The notes: a model not told the origin generated them from the letters alone. 26,537 nucleotides of DNA from Pilaira anomala (GCA_025716855.1 JAIXMQ010000151.1:1-26537), one strand, 5' to 3'; positions 10,524-22,186 are shown, counted from the stretch's first letter. Numbers and translations are program-made.

Positions 10524-10812
10524 TTAATAAAAGTCAGGCTTCTTCACATTGACACCATATTCAGCTAAAGCAGAGGACAAATCATCCATATTCAAAATAA
10601 TCTTCTTTTCCTGATTTTCGAACAGTACATATTAGTTTTAAGCGAGATAAAAAAAAAAGAAACGTTGTCATAGTTACCTTATTTGCTTTGGTGGTTGTAC
10701 GCGTACTAGATTGCTTTACTTTATTATATTGAAATGCATCTGTAGCAATATCCGCAATGAATTTTTGTGCTGCCAAAGCAAATAATTTTTTACTTTTTAA
10801 ACAACTCAGTTA

Positions 10813-10850
<38 letters not shown>

Positions 10851-11180
10851 TTATTATTATTACATTCGTGCATCGTCACAATCAAATCCAGTTTTATTCA
10901 AGTAGTAATCAATTACCGCGTCAGGTATCTAAGAAGTTTTTTGTATTAGCAACAAAAGAGAAAGAAAAAAATGAAATTCTTTTTGTTTTCTTCTTTTTTG
11001 TTACAGTGGCAGTACAATAGCTTTATAATTATCCATCGTCATTAATAACTCGGCCATTTCTCTTTCTTTATCAATTTGTGAAACTTTTTCATTAGGTGTT
11101 GAAGGAGGTGAAGAAGCACCAGGTTGAATATTTTCTGTAGATTGTGAATCCATATTATTATTATCTTGTGAAGGATTCAT
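10524..11180 (-). CDS. TAF10: TAF10, histone-fold subunit of TFIID/SAGA
   Basis: General transcription factor subunit shared by TFIID and SAGA, acting in the nucleus as a histone-fold partner of TAF3/TAF8/SPT7-type proteins (family knowledge). Minus-strand exons are 11180-11016, 10928-10864, 10792-10678 and 10610-10524, giving 143 residues. The first 40 are low-complexity. The conserved core runs from about 45 to the end: MDNYKAIIPDAVIDYYL, then ALAAQKFIADIATDAFQY, then the C-terminal MDDLSSALAEYGVNVKKPDF. The first donor (GTACTG) was chosen because it joins KAI to IPDAV in frame. The third acceptor was chosen because it gives RIKKLFALAAQKF with no extra residues; a nearer-5' acceptor would add five. 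I chose Met at 11180 and not the upstream in-frame Met, which would read through a poly-Phe stretch. Confidence 0.92.
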
Positions 11181-11342
11181 AACTGAGAAAAAAAAAAAAA
11201 AAAAAGGAAAAGAAAAGAAAACAAATCGACTCACCATTTGATAAAACCGTCACAATCGAGAAAAAAAAATTAGGGTAACTCATTTTTCACTTTTTCCTTT
11301 TTTTTTTTTTTTTTTGTTGTAACATACAAAAGTTAGACAACC
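11181..11342. promoter_or_regulatory. Shared divergent promoter, TAF10 / eIF2B alpha
   Basis: Only 162 nt separate two divergent start codons. The region holds an A run next to TAF10 and a T run (about 11299-11315) before the eIF2B alpha start, so each gene has a pyrimidine-rich block on its own sense strand. No TATA box is evident. Co-regulation is an inference from spacing only. Confidence 0.5.
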
Positions 11343-12699
11343 ATGGCCAACACAAGTAACCAATACGATGTTGTTACAGCATATCAAACTTCTTTAAATG
11401 ATATTGTAAATAATCGAATGTCTTGACTTTAATTCTCGTTTCAACTTGACTAAAAATAAAAAAAAAATTATTCAAATTAGGAATTATCTACACCTGTTGC
11501 TATTTTCAAAGCATTGACAGATTTTGTTCAACACAGTACAGGTAATAAAAAGAAAAAAAAAATCAGTAGAATAGGGACGAAAAGAAAAAACTAATATACA
11601 ATATGCAGCACCTACCATGTCCGAGTTTATGCAAACTTTAGAAAAGGCAGCTCAATCTATTCGTCAAGAATCTCAAGTCGCCTCTAAAGAAATGGCTCAA
11701 AACCAACACAAGGCAACTATTGCTATTCTTGCAGGTGTTGATTTATTCATGAGATTTGTCACTAGAAACTCTCATGACTTTTCGGTAAGAGTTTTTTTTT
11801 TTTTTTTTTTTCTTCACATATACATGTATATTGTTTTAACTAAAACCTTAATTCTAATATATAGCTTTCAGAAGAAGCTGGTAGTTTTGAAGATTTTAAA
11901 GAGAATTTATTATCAAGAGCTTCTTTGATTTTAGATAAAGCATCTTGTGCTCGTGAAAAGGCAGCTGCTATTGGAGCACAATTCATTAATGATAATGCTG
12001 TAGTTTTAGTTCAAGGTTATTCTCGTGTGATCATGAGTGTCTTGTATCATGCTGCTAATGTTCAACATAAACGATTCAAGGTATATGTGACTGAAGGTAG
12101 ACCCAACAGTGACGGGTAAGTTGAATGCGATCGATCGATAGAATAATTTTTTTTAATCATTATAAAATAGTATTCAAGCTGTAGCTGCATTAAGAAAGGC
12201 AGGTATCCCTTGTAGAGCTGTTTTGGATTCAGCTGTTGGATATATTATGGATAAGGTAGATATGGTATTTGTTGGAGCAGAAGGTGTAGTTGAAAATGGT
12301 GGTATTGTCAATAAGATTGGTACTTTTCAAATCGCTTTAGTTGCAAAGGCATTAGGTAAACCTGTTTATGCTGTTGCAGAAAGGTAAAAAGCAAAAAAAA
12401 AAAAAAAACTGTAATGACATGTCAACTTACTTTTTTGGATTTATAGTTACAAATTTGTTCGTGTTTACCCTTTAAATCAATATGATATTCCTTCAGAAAC
12501 ACCCGAGATTGTTACATTTACTTCAAGAAGAAGAAAGTCATTTAGTATCACAACTAACGCAGAAACGATAGAAGAATTAGCATTATCTAATCCTTCAGTG
12601 GATTATACACCACCTCAATATATCACTTTACTTTTAACTGATTTAGGTGTCTTGACTCCTTCTGGTGTTTCTGATGAATTAATTAAACTTTACGTCTAA
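11343..12699 (+). CDS. GCN3: Translation initiation factor eIF2B subunit alpha
   Basis: Regulatory subunit of eIF2B, the guanine nucleotide exchange factor for eIF2; it senses phosphorylated eIF2 in the cytosol (family knowledge). Six exons are inferred: 11343-11405, 11481-11541, 11609-11784, 11865-12115, 12171-12383 and 12447-12699, giving 338 residues, slightly longer than the usual 305. The Rossmann-like core carries the family blocks [20 protein letters not shown] (about 206-224), [11 protein letters not shown] and [14 protein letters not shown]. The C-terminus [18 protein letters not shown] is the signature end of the alpha subunit. The N-terminal helical domain includes [14 protein letters not shown]. 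The start is the first ATG in a good context (ACCATGG), and no upstream in-frame start competes. Confidence 0.95.
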
Positions 12700-13291
12700 A
12701 ATAAAAATAAATAAAAAAAAATAGGTTTCATAATATATATCATCATGAACTACTTTTGACATGAATATAGAAAGCCTCAACTGATGTATATATATTTATA
12801 ATTGATAGCCATACTATATTGCATCATGATATGCTATTGATCTTATTATATATATTCTCTTCCCTCGTCACATGGTTAATCGCAATTATTTATTTTCAAA
12901 ACATAAAATCTTTCCGTACAATGCCACCTTAATCCATATACCTAAGAACAGAACATGATAAAAATAACTGAATCCCCCAGGAAGCGAATGTTTGCAGTCC
13001 GTTTCTTTAGTAAAATATCCATGAATTTATTTTAACTAATCTTTATTACTATCGTTGTTCTATCGATGATGATATAAGGCTTGCATGACATACTACCCAG
13101 TCTCTCCCAGAATATATTCAAGAGATACCATACCGTATGAGATGAAAAGGGATGTAGTTATTAAATCATTCATTAAAGTAAAATAAAATAACTAGCGTTA
13201 AACAACATATACTTTCCATTCACATACATGAATACGTAGCCAATAAAGTTTTAAAGAGAGTTTACAATGGAAGCTCTCTCCCTATAATCCC

Positions 13292-13322
<31 letters not shown>

Positions 13323-13850
13323 GTGGCTGCTGCTTTGATAAAAAGGTTATATGGCCGGGCAAAAAAATGGGACACGACCTACAAAATGCAATACAGCTCT
13401 AAAAAGAAAGCGAGGGTTATGCAAAGACTGCATTAACAAAAGTACCAATAGAAATATCCTTTGAACACGCGTTTCTGCTACTAATAATAATAATAAAAGT
13501 GAGTAAGAAAAAAAAAAATATCATTCTATTTCAGCTCAGCTTATTTTCTTTTTCTTTATTTATTTTTTTTTTTTTTTTGTTCTTCTTTTTTTATTTCTTT
13601 ACATGTCATTATAACATTGTTTCTTGGTATTATTATTTCATACCCAACTTATTTATTCTTTCTTTTATTTTTTTTTATTTTCGCAAACAAATAGATTGAA
13701 AAAGATAACAAACAAGTAACATACCCTCATTAGAATTCAAAATAGTCCCATTTTATATTTTTTCTCTTTTTTTTCATCTCTTATAAAAAAAAAAGGTAAA
13801 TAACAAAAGATATATTTTATAAAAAACAAAGTTACTTATAATAAAATAGT
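12700..13850. other. 1.15-kb gene-free stretch
   Basis: No gene is supported. It contains a 29-nt poly-T (13294-13322), a (TA)-rich part near 12780-12850 and a long T-rich tract (13520-13690) before the next gene. The right end must hold the promoter of the KAR9-like gene. A possible TATA-like ATATTTTATAAA lies at about 13811. Confidence 0.5.
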
Positions 13851-16169
13851 ATGCCTATCAATTTGATACCAACACAACTTACAGAGTCTATATCGATGAC
13901 GACAGAAGGAGGAGGAGTAGTAGTAGGAGGAGGAGGAGGAATAGGAGGAGGAGGAGGAGGAGGAGGAGAACTTTATGATGGATTATATCAAATCCAAATA
14001 CCCGATAAAGAACTTGGTGACTTATTTTCTAAACATGACAACTTGACACTAGAGGAAGTTATAAGAGAATTCAAGTTGATTACAGATCGTATTATGCAAT
14101 GGTTAGAAGTAGCTCACATGACTGCTTTTACAATTGAACAAAACGTAAAAAGACAACAACAAATTGAAGATATTGAACCACTTTTATCTTGTTGTCAAAG
14201 TATGGCACCTATTATACCATTATTAATTGAAATGAATGATATTATTTATGATGAACCAACTGTAACTATTACCAAAATACAATCTGAATGGTCTGGATTA
14301 CAACACTTTATTTCAAGTGTTAAAAAAGCATTAGAAGAATCAAACGAAAAGAATGAATTATTGAAATTAATGTCTAGTATTTTAATTCAAATTGATGATT
14401 TATCTCTAATGATATTTCAATATCAAGAAAAGAGACATATTCAAGCTGTTTTAGAAAGAGATCAAACAGTAACATCAACAGTGATAGAAACAGCAGCAGC
14501 AGCAACAACAACAACAGGAGGAGGAGAACCAAAAGAAGATAGTATATTGATTGATATTGATAACCGAGTTGGACCATTATTTAATGATGTAGAAAAAGTA
14601 TATACACGTATGACTTCATCACCACCAGAAGATAATACAGGACTTTTATCACGTAAACATTTATTAGTACAAGATAGATGGGAAAATTTAAGAGTAGAAA
14701 TTGATGAATTAAAAGTAGAATTAAAAGAAGATAGATGGTTAGTTGTATTTAAACAAGTAGCTGATCAAGTTGATGGTATGATGGATGGATTAGATAAAAC
14801 TGTATCTCAATGTTACATGATGATACAACAAATAAAAGAAACTGGATTATCTACAAGTACTTCAACTTCTACTACCACAAGTACTTCTTCAAATTCATCT
14901 AATACAAATACAACTGTCATGGATAAATTACGTTCAGTTGAAAAGAATTTTGATGCAAAATATAAATATTATACACCTTCTATTGCTAAAATGTTAATGA
15001 TGTTGGGTAATGGTATTGCTGCACGTGTATCACGAAACGCTACAACATTAAATCGTCATGAGAACATGTTATCTCGGTGGAATCAACTCAAGATAACCAT
15101 GGATACACTTCGAAAAAAAGATTTACCAGATATATCTTTAACAACAGCAAGACCCATGAGTCCTGCTACTACTATTTGTTGGTCGCGTCTAAGTGATCGA
15201 AGTGATAACAGTAGTTTTTTGATGAAAAGTCCTGAACCGAATATAGCAGAAAGATCAAGAAGTCCATATGTTTCATCCGTTGCATCATCATCGCCTATAC
15301 CATTTAATATGTTGGATGAATATCATCGAAAGACACCAACTACACCAAGTAAAAGAGATCATCATTTATGGCATAGTAATAATAAATCACCTAGTCCAGT
15401 CTATGGTAGATCACAACAAATGAGTCCACTTTCTCGTGAGAAAAGAAGTAATTTAGTACCTAGTACATCTGATACATTTAAAAAGTCATCTGCAGGTTAT
15501 AAAACAAATAATCATGTAGAAGAAGATGAAGATGATGATGAATTTGAAATATCTACTAGTGATTTTAGAAGGCCAGCTCAACCAATACAACAACAACAAC
15601 AACAACAGCAGCAGCAGCAGCAGCAACCAACATATAGATCTAAAAGTAGTTTATCAACTAGTACAAGATCTATGACACCAAATGCAAGACGTTGTGGTAC
15701 ACCCTCTATGATACCTAGGCCAAAGACACCTACTGCATCTTCTCTTATACCAAGACCCAAGACACCAAGTTATAGATCTGGTTCACCTCGTGTTCTTCAA
15801 TCTCCAAGAGTTGGATCTCCAATGATAAAGCAATCATCATCACCACAGCAACAACAACAACAATCAGGTAAATACCGACCGAATGTAAAAGATCCACTTG
15901 ATAAAGAAATTGGATTTATAATCAATTCTAGTCCAGTACCTATTCAATGCCAAAAAGCAGCAGGTCAACAAGAAGGAAAATATTACTTTGGGAATGAATT
16001 AACACCATCGCTGGGAGGTGGTAAAAAAATTTATACTTGCAAGTTAATGACTTATGATAATAATAGAACTCAATCACCTAAAAGGAACAAGGTTTTAATA
16101 CGCGTTGGTGGTGGATGGCAAGATTTAGAAATCTTTTTATTGGAACATATGAACTTGATGGGTGGATAA
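13851..16169 (+). CDS. KAR9-like protein with C-terminal GAR (Gas2-related) microtubule-binding domain
   Basis: Single-exon gene of 772 residues. The C-terminal ~90 residues (about 681-768) form a GAR domain: DKEIGFIINSSPVP, a short Cys-containing core, GKYYFGNEL, then VLIRVGGGWQDLEIFLLEH. This domain binds microtubules in Gas2 and spectraplakin proteins. The helical N-terminal half (about 45-420; ELGDLFSKHDNLTLEEVIRE onward) resembles fungal KAR9-type cortical proteins that orient the spindle. The middle (440-680) is Ser/Pro-rich and basic with many SP/TP sites. It holds a poly-Gln of CAA/CAG codons (about 579-592) and two SxIP-type motifs (SMIP 619-622, SLIP 631-634), each followed by RPKTP, which fits EB1/Bim1 binding. 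Residues 19-40 are a near-pure Gly stretch made of GGA codons. The GAR domain is certain; the KAR9 link is weaker. Confidence 0.87.
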   Translation: MPINLIPTQLTESISMTTEGGGVVVGGGGGIGGGGGGGGELYDGLYQIQIPDKELGDLFSKHDNLTLEEVIREFKLITDRIMQWLEVAHMTAFTIEQNVKRQQQIEDIEPLLSCCQSMAPIIPLLIEMNDIIYDEPTVTITKIQSEWSGLQHFISSVKKALEESNEKNELLKLMSSILIQIDDLSLMIFQYQEKRHIQAVLERDQTVTSTVIETAAAATTTTGGGEPKEDSILIDIDNRVGPLFNDVEKVYTRMTSSPPEDNTGLLSRKHLLVQDRWENLRVEIDELKVELKEDRWLVVFKQVADQVDGMMDGLDKTVSQCYMMIQQIKETGLSTSTSTSTTTSTSSNSSNTNTTVMDKLRSVEKNFDAKYKYYTPSIAKMLMMLGNGIAARVSRNATTLNRHENMLSRWNQLKITMDTLRKKDLPDISLTTARPMSPATTICWSRLSDRSDNSSFLMKSPEPNIAERSRSPYVSSVASSSPIPFNMLDEYHRKTPTTPSKRDHHLWHSNNKSPSPVYGRSQQMSPLSREKRSNLVPSTSDTFKKSSAGYKTNNHVEEDEDDDEFEISTSDFRRPAQPIQQQQQQQQQQQQQPTYRSKSSLSTSTRSMTPNARRCGTPSMIPRPKTPTASSLIPRPKTPSYRSGSPRVLQSPRVGSPMIKQSSSPQQQQQQSGKYRPNVKDPLDKEIGFIINSSPVPIQCQKAAGQQEGKYYFGNELTPSLGGGKKIYTCKLMTYDNNRTQSPKRNKVLIRVGGGWQDLEIFLLEHMNLMGG
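13905..13969 (+). repeat. Coding (GGA)n repeat
   Basis: Imperfect GGA trinucleotide repeat coding for a Gly-rich run near the N-terminus of the KAR9-like protein, with a few Val and Ile interruptions. A trinucleotide repeat keeps frame, so length change would be tolerated. Confidence 0.85.
15584..15627 (+). repeat. Coding (CAA/CAG)n repeat
   Basis: CAA units passing into CAG units, coding for about 14 consecutive Gln in the linker of the KAR9-like protein. A shorter CAA block coding for six Gln lies near 15847-15863. Confidence 0.88.
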
Positions 16170-16241
16170 ACCTTTTATTTTCAATAAAATAAAATCATTT
16201 TTTTGAGTTCCCGGAAATACGTTTTTTGTGTAATCAAGCTT

Positions 16242-16280
<39 letters not shown>

Positions 16281-16482
16281 TCACAAAAAAAAAAATTCCC
16301 CGGTCTTTTTTTGGGGGGAGCAAAAAAACTACTTTTTTATTCGGAGAAGAAAGGAGGAAATAATGACCAAATGGCTGTTTATTAAAAAAAAAACCCTTTT
16401 TTTATGTTTAGAGCAGTTGTTACGTGTGATGACACATGAAATCAGCATGAATAAATGATCTTTTTTTATGTACCGGGGAAAC

Positions 16483-16514
<32 letters not shown>

Positions 16515-16673
16515 GGGCCTGAGAAAAAAATAATATAAAAAATTAGGGTCTGGGGTTTCGTATTTTTGTATAAAAAGAAAACGCTTTGATTTATTATTTT
16601 CTTTTCTTGTCCTTCTCTCTCTCTCTCTTTTTTTTTTTTTTTTTTTAAAAAATCAATACAGAAAAAAGAAAAG
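16170..16673. other. Intergenic region, pyruvate carboxylase promoter
   Basis: No gene is seen. It contains a 35-nt poly-T (16244-16278), a 26-nt poly-A (16489-16514) and a CT repeat followed by poly-T (16609-16646), just before the pyruvate carboxylase start. The pyrimidine block is a likely core-promoter element by position. Confidence 0.5.
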
Positions 16674-17010
16674 ATGCCTGCTCCACCTGCTCGTGAACAC
16701 TCCGTCGAAACTATTCGTAGAAATAGTGAAGTCATGGGCAACCTTCGTAAGTTGATGGTTGTTAACCGTGGTGTAAGTATATAGCAATAATAAAAAAAAA
16801 AGACAATGTTATTCATATATATACGTGATTTTTTTTTTTTTTTTTTTAGGAAATCGCTATTCGTGTATTCCGTACTGCTCATGAACTTTCTATGAAGACT
16901 ATTGCTATTTATTCTCACGAAGATAGATTATCTATGCATCGTTACAAGGTAAGCGCATTTTTATTCTTACTTCGGTATTACAAATAATGACAACCCGGGA
17001 GAGATAATAA

Positions 17011-17046
<36 letters not shown>

Positions 17047-20000
17047 GGCTGATGAATCTTATCAAATTGGTAAAATTGGTGAATTTACTCCTGTTGCTGC
17101 TTATTTAGCTCAAGATGAAATTGTTCGTATCGCTAAAGAACGCGGTGTTTCCATGATTCATCCTGGTTATGGTTTCTTATCTGAAAATTCTGAATTTGCT
17201 CGTAAAGTAGAAGCTGCTGGTATTACCTTCATCGGTCCTTCTCCTGATGTGATTGAAAGTTTAGGTGATAAAACTAAAGCTAGAACTATTGGTAAGTTCA
17301 GTGTTTATTATTGTTTATATATGAAACTAACAAGGTTTTTGTTTGTGTTACTTTTTTAGCTATGAACTGTAATGTACCTGTTGTACCTGGTACTCCTGGT
17401 CCCGTGAGTGACTATAAAGAATGTAAAGCATTCATTAAAGAACACGGTTTCCCTATCATTATTAAGGCTGCTATGGGTGGTGGTGGACGTGGTATGCGTG
17501 TTGTTCGTGATGAAGCTTCATTAGAAGATTCATTCTTACGTGCCAAGTCTGAAGCACTTGCATCTTTCGGTGATGGTACTGTATTCATTGAACGTTTCCT
17601 TGATAAACCTAGACATATTGAAGTACAATTACTTGCTGATCGTGCTGGTAATGTTGTTCACTTATTTGAACGTGATTGTTCAGTTCAACGTCGTCATCAA
17701 AAGGTAGTGGAGATTGCACCAGCAAAGAACTTGGATAATAAAGTACGTGAAGCAATCTTAAATGATGCTATTAGAATTGCAAAGGCTGTTAAATATAAAA
17801 ATGCTGGTACTGCTGAATTCTTGGTTGATGCTCAAAACCGTCATTACTTTATTGAAATCAATCCTCGTATTCAAGTTGAACATACTATTACTGAAGAAAT
17901 CACTGGTATTGATATCGTTGCTGCTCAAATTCAAATTGCTGCTGGTGCTTTATTACCTCAATTAGGTTTAACTCAACAACGTATTCGTCAACGTGGTTTT
18001 GCTATTCAATGTCGTGTTACAACTGAAGACCCAGAATTAAACTTCCAACCTGATACTGGTAAAATTGAAGTCTATCGTTCTTCTGGTGGTAATGGTGTAC
18101 GTCTTGATGGTGGTGCTGGTTATGCTGGTGCAATCATTACTCCTCATTATGATTCTTTATTAGTCAAGGTAACTTGTTCTGGTTCCACTTATGAAGTTGC
18201 TCGTCGTAAGATCGTTCGTGCTCTTGTTGAGTTTAGAATTCGTGGTGTAAAAACAAATATTCCTTTCTTACAACGTCTTTTAACCTTTGATACTTTTATT
18301 AATGGTAACTGTTGGACTACTTTTATTGATGATACTCCTGATCTTTTCCGTCTTGTTCAATTCCAAAATCGTGCTCAACGTATGTTGGGTTACCTTGGTG
18401 ATGTCGTTGTGAATGGTTCCCAGATCAAGGGTCAGGTAGGTGACCCATCTTTCAAGGATGAAATTGAGATTCCTGTGTTACGTGAAAAGGGTAGCAACAA
18501 GGATATTGATGTTTCTGCTCCTGCAACTGAAGGTTGGCGTAAAATCATTGTTGAACAAGGTCCTGCTGCTTTCGCAAAGGCTGTTCGTGCTTACCCTGGT
18601 GTCTTAATTACTGATACTACTTGGAGAGATGCACATCAATCATTATTAGCTACTCGTGTTAGAACAGTTGGTAAGAAAAAAAAAAAAAAAAAAAAGTTTT
18701 ATTGGATGATTTTTTTTTTTTTTACTTATTTATTTATATTATTTTTAGATCTTTTACGTATTGCACCCGCTACTTCTCATGCTCTTGCTAACGCTTTCTC
18801 CCTTGAATGTTGGGGTGGTGCTACTTTTGATGTCTGTATGCGTTTCCTTCATGAATGTCCTTGGGATCGTCTTTCTGCTCTTCGTAAGGCAGTTCCTAAC
18901 ATTCCTTTCCAAATGCTTCTTCGTGGTGCTAACGCAGTTGGTTATACTTCTTATCCCGATAACGTTGTTTATGAATTCTGTGACAAGGCCGTCAAATGTG
19001 GTATGGATGTCTTCCGTATCTTTGATTCTCTCAATTATGTTGAAAACATGAAACTTGGTATTGATGCCGTAAAGAAGGCTGGCGGTGTCATTGAAGCTAC
19101 CATTTGTTATACTGGTGATGTCTCTGACCCTAACCGTAAAAAGTATGACTTAAACTACTATGTCAACTTGACTCAAGAATTAGTTAATGAAGGCATTCAT
19201 ATTCTTGGTATTAAGGATATGGCTGGTGTCTTGAAGCCTGAAGCTGCTCGTCTTCTTGTCTCTACTATTCGTGCCAAGTTCCCTGATCTTCCTATTCATG
19301 TTCATACTCATGATACCGCTGGTACTGGTGTTGCCTCTATGATGGCTGCTGCTGCTGCTGGCGCCGATATCGTTGATGTCGCTGTTGATTCCATGTCTGG
19401 TATGACTTCTCAACCTGCTATGGGTGCTATCGTTGCTGGCTTCGAACAAACTCATTTAGGTACTGGTATTCGTATGGAAGATGTTCATGCTATCAACTCT
19501 TATTGGGAACAAGCTCGTTTGCTTTACTCTTGTTTCGAAGCTAATGTTCGTGCTGCTGATTCCGGTGTTTACGATCATGAAATGCCTGGTGGTCAATACA
19601 CTAACTTGATGTTCCAAGCTCAACAATTAGGTCTTGGTACTCAATGGAAACAAATTAAAAAGGCTTATCAAGAAGCTAATGCCCTTTGTGGTGATCTTGT
19701 TAAGGTCACTCCCTCTTCCAAGGTTGTAGGTGATTTAGCCCAATTCATGGTATCTAATAACCTTAATGGATCTGAAGTTGAACAACGTGCCTCTACTCTT
19801 TCTTTCCCCACTTCTGTTATTGAGTTCTTCCAAGGTTATCTTGGTCAACCTTATGGTGGTTTCCCTGAACCCTTGCGTTCCAACATTATTCGTGATGGAG
19901 TCCGTCTTGATGGTCGTCCTGGTGCTACTTTACCTCCTTTAGATATGGCTAAATTGAAGCAGGAATTAGTTGAGAAGTATGGTCCTAACATTCGTGACTA

Positions 20001-20532
20001 TGATGTTATCTCCGCTGCTTTATATCCTAAGGTATTTGCCGAATACCGCGAGATGGTGAACCAATACGGTGATCTCTCCGTTTTACCCACTCGTTACTTC
20101 TTGTCTAAGCCTGAAATTAATGAAGAATTCCATGTTGAAATTGAAGAAGGTAAGACCTTGATCATCAAGTTATTGGCTGTTGGTCCTGTCAACAACAATG
20201 GTAAGCGTGATGTATACTTTGAATTGAATGGTGAAGCTCGTGTTGTCGGTATCGTTGATCGTAACTCTGCTGTTGAAATTGTTACCCGTGAAAGAGCCAA
20301 CTTATCTAACCCTGGTGATGTTGCCGCTCCTATGTCTGGTGTTGTTGTTGAAATTCGTGCCAAGGAAGGTAGTCATATTAAGGCCGGTGATCCTATTGCT
20401 GTTCTTTCTGCAATGAAGATGGAAACCGTAGTTACCTCTCCTGTTGCCGGTAAGGTTGAAAGAGTTGCTGTTCAAGAAGGTGACTCTTTGAACTCTGGTG
20501 ATTTGGTTGCTAGAATTGTTAAGGATGCTTAA
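16674..20532 (+). CDS. PYC: Pyruvate carboxylase
   Basis: Biotin enzyme that makes oxaloacetate from pyruvate, bicarbonate and ATP, replenishing the TCA cycle and feeding organic-acid synthesis. Five exons are inferred: 16674-16772, 16850-16948, 17048-17291, 17360-18670 and 18749-20532, giving 1178 residues, the usual length of fungal enzymes. The biotin carboxylase domain (about 22-475) has the VNRGEIAIRVFR start, the glycine loop MGGGGRGMR and the ENPRIQVEH-like block EINPRIQVEHTITEE. The carboxyltransferase domain has TDTTWRDAHQSLLATR (about 566-581) and HVHTHDTAGTG. The C-terminal carrier has AMKME with the biotinylated Lys at 1141. There is no targeting peptide, so it is cytosolic as in other fungi. 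Codon choice (GGT, GCT, CGT) suggests strong expression. The last intron (78 nt) is free of stops. Confidence 0.97.
17013..17044. repeat. 32-nt poly-A within a pyruvate carboxylase intron
   Basis: An uninterrupted A run that ends only a few bases before the acceptor (AAAATAG) of the second intron. It therefore replaces the usual polypyrimidine tract by purines, which is notable for acceptor choice. Confidence 0.9.
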
Positions 20533-22186
20533 AAAAAAACTTGTTTTTTCTTTGACATTTATTCAACTATATAATATTTTTCACTTCTTTTCTTTTTTTT
20601 TTCAATACTTTTTCCTATACATATACACAAAGTTTTTCACGTTATTATTATTTTTCTTCTTCTCACTTTCTCTTTTTCCAACACACTTTTAAAAAAAATA
20701 AATGCTTGTATTTTTACCCTATATCAAAACATCTGAACTGTTCTTTCTTACGTTACCAGAACGACTATCATAGCATTAGATCTAATAAATGTTATCATCT
20801 TATCGAGGTTACACGAGATACTGAATGCTGGCTTTTTCGGAGAAATGTTCGAAAAATACGGGGAAACAATCTCATGAAATCATTTGTGGGATAACATAAT
20901 CGATGAATAAATCACCAATGATATTACATGGGGGGAGATCAGTTACTGGTACCTGAACTTGACCACCTGACATGAATAAAGTTTTATCCTTTCATTTCTG
21001 TACAATAGATATTTTCGTCACGGGAGAATAAGAAACCCGTGTTTTTGCCCATTCTAGTATTACATTCTATGGCCTGTATTTTTTAAAACATAATCATTTA
21101 TCTGAACTATTATAGGCTTATTTTTTGTTACAACCCAATTGTTGCACAGAAACAAAGCAATATGCTTTTTTTTTCGGCTTCAATTAGCATTGGCTATTAC
21201 ACTCCATTTTATTTTGAAAATATGTAATATTCTTTAAATATAAACTACGCATTAGATTCTTTTATTTTGAATATCTTGAAACCGATATTGAAAAGATTTA
21301 AGCATATATATTTAGAAAACCTGTTATTCTATTTTTTAAAGTGAAGTAAACAAAAAATGACTCTTTTGTTTGCATACTTTTAAATGATGTAATCCAGGTT
21401 TTTAATTGCTCAGCAGATTTACATGTAAAGAACTTAAATTAATGAGAATATATTGATCGAGCTTACACGCATACAGCATTTTTATATTCCTTGAATACTT
21501 TTCTCTTTAGTTAAAAGTATAAACATAATGCATCAGTAAAATCATCTTGACATTATACAATTGATTTTCTTTAATATTAAATTAAAAATGAAATTGCGGC
21601 TAAAGAAAGAGCCTTACCGACTTTTTTTTTTCCACTAAAGAGGATTTGCACAATCAGGGCTCAATTTAGCTTTTTTTTTTCTTTTTTAACTTTATCGATT
21701 GGTTTGATCATGTTTTTTGGGGGAGGAAGAGAAATATTACGTACGCTCTTTCAAGTTTCATAAATTATTAATCTCCACATTATTTCTAGAAAGGAATAAA
21801 GTTTTGAAGTCTGATAAGATCGCTAATCAAAGTTTTTGGTCAAATTATCAGTCGTAGTTTATTTAGAAAAATAAGAATGACGAAAAAGACTTTTGAAGAT
21901 AAAATCTGTACTCAAACGAATCAAAACAGTGCTGCAGATTCGGTATGTAACACATGCTACGGTTTTGCGCATGTCAATCTAAAAATTGAAAACACTTGAG
22001 CTATAAAAAGAAATTCAGGTACATAGGTGAAACAGACAGGTGCCAGATAAATATGCAGCTAAATTCTTGAGCCTCAAAAACCAGTGCTTTGTACACAGAC
22101 AACAAGGCCAAACATGCTATTTTAATTTAAGGAGGTCTTCTCTTCGATCCAACGTCTCACGAAATGTATAAAATCACAAAAGTAAA
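20533..22186. other. 1.65-kb gene-free stretch
   Basis: No coding region, tRNA or recognisable element is supported. It starts with the T-rich 3' flank of the pyruvate carboxylase gene. It has fewer homopolymer runs than the other spacers and a more mixed composition. It ends just before the tRNA gene. Old, unrecognisable transposon remnants cannot be excluded. Confidence 0.5.
22178..22181 (-). terminator. Pol III terminator of tRNA-Thr
   Basis: TTTT on the minus strand, six nucleotides beyond the tRNA 3' end; a normal place and length for RNA polymerase III termination. Confidence 0.7.

Noticed and set aside
11181..11237. Upstream in-frame Met extending TAF10
   Set aside because: The extension is poly-Phe from an A/T tract in the short divergent promoter; Met at 11180 gives the normal TAF10 start.
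11264..11278. TTAGGG telomere-like motif in the divergent promoter
   Set aside because: Single copies also occur near 3850, 9506 and 16541; there is no array and no positional pattern.
20706..20894. Short open frame after pyruvate carboxylase
   Set aside because: 62 codons, no recognisable motif, and composition like the surrounding spacer.
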